From: Candidatus Saccharimonadota bacterium
Lineage (GTDB): Bacteria; Patescibacteriota; Saccharimonadia; Saccharimonadales; Saccharimonadaceae
Direction of reading: 5' to 3'
DNA length: 64,000 nucleotides
Assembly (NCBI GenBank): GCA_009783305.1
Contig: WRHJ01000001.1
Span: 205,286 to 269,285 of the forward strand
Shown here in pieces: positions 39,413-47,600 of the stretch. The notes under the pieces were generated by a model, which was not told the origin of the DNA, searched no databases, and worked only from the letters and a program-made list of their open reading frames with translations. Position 1 is the stretch's first letter; every line of letters starts with the position of its first letter. Both the position numbers and the translations under genes were made by a program.

Positions 39413-40635
39413 TAGGGGATAGGTTCCTCTATGGGGAACACCTTCTTGGATTTGCTCAGTAAAACAACGGGGATCATAAAGATAGCGTTGACGGCGATGA
39501 AAATTGGCAGATAAGTGGTGCCGCTGTTGGTGATAAAGAAGAGCAGGATAGTTAGCGAGATGACGCGGCCAATATTCAAAAAGACTTCGCTGACAGATTC
39601 AATTTCGAGCGTGAAGGAATGCCCGCTGAGCTGTTTTTTGATTGAGCGTTGGACTCGGCCCATGACGAACATTTCAAAGAAACTTTCGATGATGGCGATA
39701 GTATAGATGTAGAGGATGATGGCGGTCAGGCTGGAGGGGAAAAGCGCGAGAGCGACAGAGAAAACGACGGCAAGCGGGGCGAGAATCCAGAGGAAGATGC
39801 GCGAGGCGCGTTTGTGGCGGGAGATGCGGTGGAAAATTATAATGACGGCGATGGAGATAATGGCGCCGATTGATGCGAAGAGACCAAGATCTAAATCAGA
39901 GTTGGTGAAATTGTAGACAAGCAAGGGTACGATGATGAGGAAAGCCGAACCGGAAACAATTAACCCGCGGAAAAATTGAAGATAAAGGATACGGCGCAGG
40001 GGCTGGCTGTTGATAATTTTGCGGAAGGTGACGCTAGCGTGATGGGCGGGATAAACCACGTCGCGGGAGGGACGAAAGAGGATGGAAAGCAGAAATTGGA
40101 CAACGGAAATGCCGAGGATGATGAAAGCAGCGGTGATGAATCCGGCTTCGGTGATGAAGAGGCCAAGGAAAAATGGCATGATGATGGTAGAGGCATTGGT
40201 GAGGATTTGGCGGATGCTTTGGAAACGGAGCCGGCGGTCGTTGCGGACTTCGGTAATCATGAAAAAGGCGCCGGGGCGCCAGTAGAGAGTTGACTCAATG
40301 GCGACGACAAGCGCGAGGACGTAGGGGAAAATGGCGGTCTGAGTATAGAGCGTAATGATAACTAAGACGCGGATGATGGAGAACAGCATGCCGAGACGCC
40401 AGGCAATGAGGGCGTGTTTGCGCACAAACTGCAAGAGCACAATGGCGAGAACAGCGGTGCCGACAAAACTGAGCAGCCGATAAGCAATAAATTCGATGGG
40501 CGAATTGTCGATGGAGGTGCGGATCATGAAGGTCATGAGAAAAGTAGACAAAAAGACGGATTTGCTATGCAGCAGCGTGTCGACGGCAAGCAAAACATTT
40601 TCGTTGGTACGAAGGGCCTTAAGCCTGTTTAACAT
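39412..40635 (-). CDS. MFS-like membrane transporter
   Basis: A 407-residue protein with about 12 hydrophobic segments and a basic central loop (FRPSRDVVYPAHHASVTFRK), the layout of a major-facilitator transporter. EVRNDRRLRFQSIRQILTN after segment 4 and SGHSFTLEIESVSEVFLNIGR near segment 11 are conserved-looking loops. The substrate is not readable. Its start follows a TAAAAT box by six bases without a ribosome site. A strong antisense promoter overlaps its end. Confidence 0.75.
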   Translation of the reverse strand: MLNRLKALRTNENVLLAVDTLLHSKSVFLSTFLMTFMIRTSIDNSPIEFIAYRLLSFVGTAVLAIVLLQFVRKHALIAWRLGMLFSIIRVLVIITLYTQTAIFPYVLALVVAIESTLYWRPGAFFMITEVRNDRRLRFQSIRQILTNASTIIMPFFLGLFITEAGFITAAFIILGISVVQFLLSILFRPSRDVVYPAHHASVTFRKIINSQPLRRILYLQFFRGLIVSGSAFLIIVPLLVYNFTNSDLDLGLFASIGAIISIAVIIIFHRISRHKRASRIFLWILAPLAVVFSVALALFPSSLTAIILYIYTIAIIESFFEMFVMGRVQRSIKKQLSGHSFTLEIESVSEVFLNIGRVISLTILLFFITNSGTTYLPIFIAVNAIFMIPVVLLSKSKKVFPIEEPIP

Positions 40636-40641
40636 AAGCCT

Positions 40642-40647
40642 ATTTTA
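40642..40647 (-). promoter_or_regulatory. -10 box, leaderless promoter of the transporter
   Basis: TAAAAT on the minus strand ends six bases before the ATG at 40635. Confidence 0.5.
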
Positions 40648-40986
40648 TCTGTAGAGGTGGCTTTTGACAAGTTTGAGGTAGGTTTTGGCAGCAGTGCGAA
40701 AGTTTTCTAATTCCGAACCAGTAATTCGCTCGTATTTACCGTCGCTAACTTTTTTGAAAACGCCATGTTGGCGAACTTCGTAGCGAATAGTGGTGCCGTT
40801 TTCGTACCAAATCCAGACATTTTTTTGATGATGGAAGAATTCACGCGGGTAGCCTTCGGGTACGGGACCAAAAATGGTGCGCCCGAGGGCAGATTCGGCG
40901 TTAATTAGATCATCTTCAGTGCGAGGTGTTTTGGCTGGCCGAAGTTTGAGATTTTTTAATAGTTTTGCAGAATCTTTGATCGACAT
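40645..40986 (-). CDS. Hypothetical protein, 113 aa
   Basis: A basic, soluble-looking protein without recognised domains. The middle (VWIWYENGTTIRYEVRQHGVFKKV) looks like a small beta-sheet, flanked by helical ends. It overlaps the 55-residue gene by 31 bases and is the third gene of the tatD transcript. Its stop lies next to the transporter promoter. Confidence 0.68.
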   Translation of the reverse strand: MSIKDSAKLLKNLKLRPAKTPRTEDDLINAESALGRTIFGPVPEGYPREFFHHQKNVWIWYENGTTIRYEVRQHGVFKKVSDGKYERITGSELENFRTAAKTYLKLVKSHLYR

Positions 40987-41123
40987 TGTTGAATCTCCTC
41001 AGAGATGGCGGCTAATTCTTGATAAACCTCGTTATCTTCCGGGGCAACAAAAGCGTAGGCAGCGGGACGTGCGAAAGATGGGACGTGAAACGGGATGCGG
41101 TAAGTTGAATTGTCTTGTTCCAT
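40956..41123 (-). CDS. Small hypothetical protein, 55 aa
   Basis: Start 41123, one base after the tatD stop, with AGGA a few bases ahead; longer frames run back into tatD and are not supported. The sequence starts STYRIPFHVPSFARPAAYAF and ends in a charged helix (EVYQELAAISEEIQQCRSKI). Translationally coupled with tatD and the 113-residue gene. Unknown function. Confidence 0.6.
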   Translation of the reverse strand: MEQDNSTYRIPFHVPSFARPAAYAFVAPEDNEVYQELAAISEEIQQCRSKILQNY

Positions 41124-41124
41124 A

Positions 41125-41889
41125 TTAATCCTGGAGGTTAAATAGTTCGGTGGCGTTTTGGGTCGTTGTCGCAGCGACCGCATCAAACGGCACTTCTAGT
41201 TTGTCCGCCACCCACTCTGCTATGTTTTTGACATAGCTTGGCTCGTTTATTTTACCACGAAAAGGTTTTGGCGTCAAATAAGGAGCGTCGGTTTCGAGCA
41301 GCATATATTCAAGGGGAGGGAGAGGGATATTGGTAAAGGTAGCGAGACCGTTAACGCCGATGTAAAAATTGCGCTGGATGGCTTGTTGTAAATTGGCTTT
41401 ATTGTCGGAGAAGGAGTGGAGGACGGCTTTTTTGATTTTTGCGTTGTCGACGATGGGCCAAAAGTCGTCAAATGCTTCGCGGACGTGGAAAATGACAGGC
41501 AAGTTGTGTTTTTGTGCCAGGTCGAGCATTTGTTCGAAGAGTTTAATTTGCTGCTGTTTGTTGAAGGGCTGGTAGTGATAGTCCAAACCGATCTCGCCGA
41601 TGGCTACGAGCTTGCTGAAAGAGGATTTTCCAGAGCCATCGCCCAGAACGGGGATACGCTCTTGAAAATCCTCTTTCAGCAGCTCGTTGGATTCGCCGGG
41701 GTGGGCGCCGTAGCTCCAATAAACTCCATCGTGATCTTCGGCGAAGGCTTGGGCGATGCGATTGTCGTCGGGCGAAGTGCCGATGACGATGACTTTCTGG
41801 ACGTCGGCATAGCGGGCACGGGCGAGAATTTCGGCGGCATCAAAATGATATTGCGGATCGTGAATATGACAGTGCGAATCTATCAACAT
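41125..41889 (-). CDS. tatD: TatD-family metal-dependent hydrolase with a palindromic insertion
   Basis: A 254-residue TIM-barrel hydrolase/DNase. Metal ligands are present: HCHIHD, the Glu of AIGEIGLDYHY, His in IFHVREAFDD, LHSFS and ETDAPYL. Two departures from the family stand out. Between GAHPGES and KLVAIGEIG lies an extra loop (LLKEDFQERIPVLGDGSGKS) encoded by a near-perfect inverted repeat. Between TFTN and IPLPPLEYMLLETDAP about ten residues of helix usually seen are missing. The message is predicted leaderless (TGC-TATAAT, seven bases before ATG). Confidence 0.92.
   Translation of the reverse strand: MLIDSHCHIHDPQYHFDAAEILARARYADVQKVIVIGTSPDDNRIAQAFAEDHDGVYWSYGAHPGESNELLKEDFQERIPVLGDGSGKSSFSKLVAIGEIGLDYHYQPFNKQQQIKLFEQMLDLAQKHNLPVIFHVREAFDDFWPIVDNAKIKKAVLHSFSDNKANLQQAIQRNFYIGVNGLATFTNIPLPPLEYMLLETDAPYLTPKPFRGKINEPSYVKNIAEWVADKLEVPFDAVAATTTQNATELFNLQD
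41607..41686. repeat. In-frame palindromic insertion in tatD
   Basis: Arms 41607-41636 and 41658-41686 are complementary over about 29 bases with one bulge and one mismatch, around a 21-base loop. The core CTGAAAGAGGATTTTC / GAAAATCCTCTTTCAG is perfect. The reading frame stays open through it. Confidence 0.85.
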
Positions 41890-41896
41890 GTTAGAA

Positions 41897-41905
41897 ATTA
41901 TAGCA
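41897..41905 (-). promoter_or_regulatory. Extended -10 box, leaderless promoter of tatD
   Basis: TGC-TATAAT on the minus strand ends seven bases before the ATG at 41889. Confidence 0.65.
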
Positions 41906-41911
41906 TGAGAA

Positions 41912-41933
41912 AGCCCGCCTTTTCAGGCGGGCT
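41912..41933 (-). terminator. Terminator overlapping the stop of the transglutaminase-like gene
   Basis: Stem AGCCCGCC / GGCGGGCT with a six-base loop, followed on the minus strand by TTTCTC. The TGA stop (41925-41923) lies in the loop. Confidence 0.75.
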
Positions 41934-42696
41934 CGCAGTCGAAGGTGGATTCAAAAACTTCTTTGGCTATGACGCGGTCCAGATCTAAATCAATGAAATG
42001 CCTACCATCGGTATTCAGAAGCCAACGCTCTAGACCGCTGACGTTGTAAAAACCGAAGAAGGATATCCTCGTGCGAGGGTAAAATGCATCGATAATTTCT
42101 TGGAAGAGGTACGATGTTTCGCTGGATTGCAATCTTTCGGTAAGCAATGGTATGCCGCTGAGGCCGAAGAAAACTCGATGCGGGCAAGTGAAGACGACAT
42201 CAGGTTTATTCTCGGCATAAAATCGCTTCCTAGGAATTATGCCAGGGGTAAACCAAACTTGGTCAACACAGAGGCGTCTGCCAAGATATCGAACTTCGAC
42301 CCAACTGTGGAAACTTTTTTCTCCATATTTGTTGAGGCAATAGCCGCGGACAATTTTTGACCTTTTGTGATTGAGCGCTAGCATGGCCAGAGTGGAAGCG
42401 ACGTAGCAAAATCCTGTGCCATTATAGCGACCGAGCTTTTGGAAGCTGTCAGAGATAAAGAATTCTTTGAGCGTATGGCCGCAGAGGTGATATGAATCGA
42501 AGCGCCGCAGACAGTGTTCGTAAAACAGATAAAGATACCAATGATGAGGGTGAGCGATAAGGATGAAGAGAGACTTACGGAGTTCGCGCCTATGGTAGGC
42601 GGCTTCAGTGAAACTTTTCAACTTTAACCCCACGGCTAGAGCGATGTTAAGGTAGAGAAGACAGGCTAAACAAATAATCTGGAGTACTAGATGCAC
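41923..42696 (-). CDS. Transglutaminase-like cysteine-protease-fold protein
   Basis: About 257 residues from GTG 42696 (AAAGGTGGTG just upstream). A longer form from ATG 42726 is also possible, since TATAAT lies 12 bases before that ATG. A hydrophobic N-terminal segment is followed by NGTGFCYVASTLAMLAL, SFHSWVEVRYLG and RLCVDQVWFTPG. The Cys, His and Asp in this order and spacing match the transglutaminase/arylamine-transferase catalytic triad. The substrate is unknown; the C-terminus carries no known domain. It is a single-gene unit. Confidence 0.7.
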   Translation of the reverse strand: MHLVLQIICLACLLYLNIALAVGLKLKSFTEAAYHRRELRKSLFILIAHPHHWYLYLFYEHCLRRFDSYHLCGHTLKEFFISDSFQKLGRYNGTGFCYVASTLAMLALNHKRSKIVRGYCLNKYGEKSFHSWVEVRYLGRRLCVDQVWFTPGIIPRKRFYAENKPDVVFTCPHRVFFGLSGIPLLTERLQSSETSYLFQEIIDAFYPRTRISFFGFYNVSGLERWLLNTDGRHFIDLDLDRVIAKEVFESTFDCEPA

Positions 42697-42761
42697 AAAA
42701 GACACCACCTTTCTATAAAGATACATGCGAGTGTCTGTATTATACTATGTTTTAGTTGATT

Positions 42762-44573
42762 TTACAAGCGGTTTTCGCGTTTGCGGAGGGTGGGATTGAG
42801 CTGGCGTTTACGAAGGCGGAGATTTTTCGGGGTGACTTCGAGTAATTCGTCGTCAGCTAAGAAATCTAAGCACTGTTCAAGAGAAAACTGGGTGTGGGGC
42901 GTGAGCTGGATAGCGCCGTCGCTGGCGTGAGTGCGCATGTTGGTAAGTTGTTTTTCGCGTGTAATATTGATGTCGAGTTCGTCTTTTTTGCTGAGACCGA
43001 CAATCATGCCTTGATAGACTTCAGCCCCAGGCGCAATGAACATAATGCCGCGCGGCTGGGCTTGGTCGAGGGCATAGGCGGTGGCTAGACCGGGTTCGGA
43101 GGCAACTAGGGCGCCATTGCGCTCTTGCCGGTATTTAGCAGACATGGGCTGATAGCCTTTGGGGATAGAATTCATAATGATGGTGCCTTTGGTATCAGTT
43201 AGCAAGGTGTTGCGCAAGCCAATCAAAGCGGCTGTGGTGATGAGGTAGTGGGAGCGCACATTGCCGGCGGAGGTGGCTTCTTGATTGATGAGGATGGCTT
43301 TGCGGATGCCAAGTTCTTGGCTGACAACGCCGATGAACTCTGGATCGACTTCGACAGTCAAGCTTTCGATTGGTTCGAGGGTGACGCCATTTTCTTCGCG
43401 CAAAACTACTTCGGGGCGGCCAACTTCCAACTCATAGCCTTCGCGGCGCATGGCTTCAATCAGAACTGAGAGATGGAGCTCGCCGCGCCCGGAGACTTTG
43501 AAACCAAGTCCTTGCTCCTCAAGCTTGAGGGCGATGTTGGTTTCAAGTTCTTTGTGCAATCGATCGCCAATTTGACGAGAAGTCGTGAACTGCCCTTCCC
43601 TACCCTTCAGAGGGCTGGTGTTGGGCCCCATATAGATGGAAAGTGTGGGTGGTTCAAGTTCGATGGTAGGCAAGGCTTCGGGATGATCACCGGTGGCTAG
43701 AGTGTCGCCAATGTTGGCGGCATCAATGCCGGTAATGGCAACGATGTCGCCGGCGGTGGCTTCGGTGACTTCTTCTTTGCCGAGGCCGCGATAAGTGAAT
43801 AATTGGTCTACTTTGCCTTTTGAGGCAGTGCCAGAAGACTTAATGATGGTGATATTTTCACCTTTTTTGAGTTTTCCGCGGGAAATTTTGCCAATGGCAT
43901 ATTTGCCGAGATAATTATCGGCGGCGAGAGCAGCGACAAGGAGTTGAGTGCCTTTATCGGTATTTTCGTCGATGCGGGGTGCGGGGACCTCGTTGATAAT
44001 GGCTTCGAAGATAACATTGAAGTTGTCGTCGAGATCAATGGTTTTGCCGGCTTGGCCAGTTTTGGCGATGGAATAGTAAATGGGGTAAGTGAGTTGAGAT
44101 TCGTCGGTAGCTAATTCGAGAAAAAGATCAGCAACTTCACTTTCCACTTCGGCGATGCGGGCAGCAGGTTTATCGATTTTGTTGATAATAACAATAGGTG
44201 TAAGGTGGAGGTCGAGAGCTTTGCTAAGTACAAACTTGGTTTGCGGCATCGGTCCTTCTTGGGCGTCGACAACCAATAGGACGCCGTCGGCCATGTTGAG
44301 GGTGCGTTCAACTTCGCCGGAGAAGTCAGCGTGACCCGGTGTATCGATAATGTTGATTTTATAATCACCATAGAAAACTGCGGTCTGTTTGGCGGTAATC
44401 GTAATCCCACGTTCGTGTTCTTGGTCCATGCTGTCCATAATGAGAGTCTGGTTCATCTCAGCTTGGTTGTCACGAAAAGTACGCGATTGCTTCAAAAGAC
44501 CGTCAACGAGCGTGGTTTTACCGTGGTCGACGTGAGCAATAATAGCGATGTTTCGTATCTGTTGTTTATGCAT
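42762..44573 (-). CDS. typA: Translational GTPase TypA/BipA
   Basis: A 603-residue EF-G-like GTPase acting on the ribosome in assembly and stress. G1 [18 protein letters not shown]2 region RGITITAK, G3 [17 protein letters not shown]4 INKIDKP. Domain II and the BipA-specific C-terminal region ([18 protein letters not shown] at the end) are present, and the length is normal. A TATAAT near 44590 and AGAAGGA before the ATG give a short-leader message. Confidence 0.96.
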   Translation of the reverse strand: MHKQQIRNIAIIAHVDHGKTTLVDGLLKQSRTFRDNQAEMNQTLIMDSMDQEHERGITITAKQTAVFYGDYKINIIDTPGHADFSGEVERTLNMADGVLLVVDAQEGPMPQTKFVLSKALDLHLTPIVIINKIDKPAARIAEVESEVADLFLELATDESQLTYPIYYSIAKTGQAGKTIDLDDNFNVIFEAIINEVPAPRIDENTDKGTQLLVAALAADNYLGKYAIGKISRGKLKKGENITIIKSSGTASKGKVDQLFTYRGLGKEEVTEATAGDIVAITGIDAANIGDTLATGDHPEALPTIELEPPTLSIYMGPNTSPLKGREGQFTTSRQIGDRLHKELETNIALKLEEQGLGFKVSGRGELHLSVLIEAMRREGYELEVGRPEVVLREENGVTLEPIESLTVEVDPEFIGVVSQELGIRKAILINQEATSAGNVRSHYLITTAALIGLRNTLLTDTKGTIIMNSIPKGYQPMSAKYRQERNGALVASEPGLATAYALDQAQPRGIMFIAPGAEVYQGMIVGLSKKDELDINITREKQLTNMRTHASDGAIQLTPHTQFSLEQCLDFLADDELLEVTPKNLRLRKRQLNPTLRKRENRL

Positions 44574-44626
44574 AAGTATATCCTTCTATTATAGCACACT
44601 CGAATCAAAAAGTCAACTGATGGGGG

Positions 44627-47600
44627 TCAGAAACGGATTCGGCGTCGACGTAGGTTGAGATGGCGTCTAAATATCGCGACTGATATTACAGCAACAACTG
44701 CTAGGGTGAGCCCTGTGGATAAGTATCCACCGCCCAAGAGAAAACCGATGATGCCAGTGTTGGGGACACCAATGTCAGTGCCGGCGAGGATAACTATGCC
44801 AAGCGGGACAATACTGCCGTTGCTAAACTCGGCGAGGAAGGTGTGGGTGCCGGTAGTAAGGGTGCTGAGGAAAGTATCATGAAGCGTGATGACGGTGCTG
44901 CCTTCTGAAACAGTATAGTGGTCTAAATGAAGCTCTTCCCCTTCGTAGATGAGGCGGACAAATTCAATGAAGTCGGCATTAATGATGGCGGTTCTGTGTC
45001 CGGTGCCATCGAAGTCGGCGAAATGCTGGATGACGCCATAGCCGGGGATGACAACATTGATGCTGCAGGTGCTAGTGGCAGCATTAATGTTGCTGTTTCC
45101 CGGATGAGAGGCTGTGATTGTGACGGTGCCAGTGTCCAAGAGCGATAGGGTGTTGCCAGATACGGTAGCGATAGCAGGATTGGCACTGGAAAAGGTGATG
45201 CCGGCTAATCCGCTAGATATGGAAGCAGTGAGTGTGATGGCGCTATTGATTTGACCACTGCTTGGACAGGTAAAGGTAATGGTTTGATTAGCTTTTGAGA
45301 TGGTGAAGCTGATCTCTAAGTCGGCAACATCGTAGTCGCCGCTGCCGTCGGCCGAAACTACCAATTTGTAGTTGCCGGCGTCGGTGGGCGCTACTCCTAG
45401 AACGCTATCGGTGCTGGTCTTCCAAGTGTAGATGGGGGCGAGAGTGCCGATCGTGGTACGTGACATGGTATCGGTAAAGATGGGGGTGCCAGTGATAGTA
45501 GCGGGACTGCCGTTATACGCCCTGCTGTTTACTGAGACGCCGGTGATTTCGACCGGTGAGCGTTCGGTGACATTGACAGAGATGATTGCTTCGGTGATGT
45601 CGTAATTAGAACTCGTGAAACCAATCGTGATAATGGACTGGGCATCACCGGCATCGGTGTTGGCAACCGGCAAAGATAATGTATGGCCACTGATGCTAGG
45701 CGGAGCGGTATAGATATCTTCACTGATAGACTCGATACGAAATGCGCTAACGTCGGATTCAGCAAGCTCGCTAGGCAGCAAAGTGAGAAGGTCAAAGCTA
45801 TAGATGCTAACAAATCCAGATTTGACATTGAATTCTTGGCCGACGCTGAAGATGGGAGCTTTTGCAATTGTTTGCGAACCGATAGACAAGGCGCCGCTAG
45901 ATAAGGTGTAGTTAGCGGTCTTGCTGTTGGCTATGAGAGCGACGGCACCAGTTACGGTTCGACCAGGACCAGCGTTGGCATCATTGAACTGGGCATCAAC
46001 TATAGAATAGTCGGTAATGATACTGAGCGTCTGACCGCCTTCTAGACCAGAGAAGGAAACTGAGGAGATATTAGCAGCAGTGGTGCCATCGTAAATTTTA
46101 GGAGTGACTGAGACAGTAGAGATACTGATGGTCTTTTGGTTGATGGTATAGGCACCAAGGTTGAGCTTGACGGCAGAATAATTGACGCCTTCAGCTATGT
46201 CTGCATAAACAGTGTAGTCTCCGGCGTCGGTAGGAGCGGTGGCGGATTCGGGATAGATGGTGCTGCCGGCGCCAGCATATTTGACCGTAATAGCACCAAG
46301 ACCAATAACGCCATCACTGGGTGTTGGAGTAGTGATAGGACGAGGTGAGGCATTATAGATGATACCGGTTGGGATAGTGAAATCGATTTCGTCAGTTGTG
46401 GGGATAGGTCGGATGATATTCCCAGTAGTAGAAAGGTCGCCATAGCTAAGATTGTAATTGTTGGTTTTGCTATTGATCACGAGGCTGACTGTGGCTGTGA
46501 CAGGTTTGCTGGTACCAACGTCGGCATTGTCATATGCTGCTCCTGATACGGTGTAATCGGTGGTGAGATTGAGGGTTTGACTGCCAGCCAATCCAGAGAA
46601 GGAGACGGCAGTAATGTCAGCATCAGTGGTGCTGTCGTAAACTTTAGGGGCAACTGTGGCGCCAGAGATGCTGATATTCCGCTTGCTGATAGTTTGTGAA
46701 CCGATAGACAAGGCGCCGCTAGATAAGGTGTAGTTAGCGGTCTTGCTGTTGGCTATGAGAGCGACGGTGCCAGTGACGGTCTTGTCAGAACCAGCGTCAG
46801 CAGAGTTAAACTCGGCATCAGATATAGTGTAATCATCATCAAGATTAAGAGATTGCCCGCCTTCCAGCCCAGTAAAGGACACGGCGGTGATATTGGCATT
46901 AGTATTGGCATTGTAGGTCTTGGAGGCGACAGTACCACCTGAAAGACCGATAGCTTTCTTCTCGATAGTATAAACGCCCAGATTAAGCTTGGCAGAGTTG
47001 TAGTTGTCCCCTACTGCGATATCTGCATAAACGTTATAGTTGCCGGCGTCGGTAGGAGCAGCGGTGGATTCAGGATAGGTGGTACCGCCAGTGCCGGCAT
47101 AGTGGACTGTGATGGCGCCGAGACCAACTACTCCGGATGCAGGTACGGGAGCAGTAATGGGACGTGGCGAGGCATTGTAGACTATGCCTGTGGGGATAGC
47201 GTAACTAATCTGAGTAGTAGTGGGAGTAGGCAGAGCGGTGATGGTCTGGCCGCTGATAGATAAATTGCCTGAACCGCTAGGAGATAGCGTGTAATTATTC
47301 GCCTTGGCGTTAGAAAGCAGAGCCACCGTAGCGGTGACAGTCTTGCCGCTGCCTACACTTGGACTGTCGTACGTAGCACTAGCAATAGTATAATCAACAC
47401 TAATGGCCAAGGTTTGACCGCCGACAAGACCAGAGAAGGAGACGGCGGTGACGGTAGCCGTGGTAGTGCCATCGTAGACTTTGGGTGCTACTACCCCGCC
47501 GCTGATGTTAATAGTCTTCTTAGCGATGGTTTGCGAACCGATAGACAAGGCGCCGCTAGATAAGGTGTAGTTAGCGGTCTTGCTGTTGGCTATGAGAGCG

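Noticed and set aside
39431..39514. 27-codon plus-strand frame after the antisense promoter
   Set aside because: No ribosome site and no sign of selection; it is simply complementary to the transporter gene.
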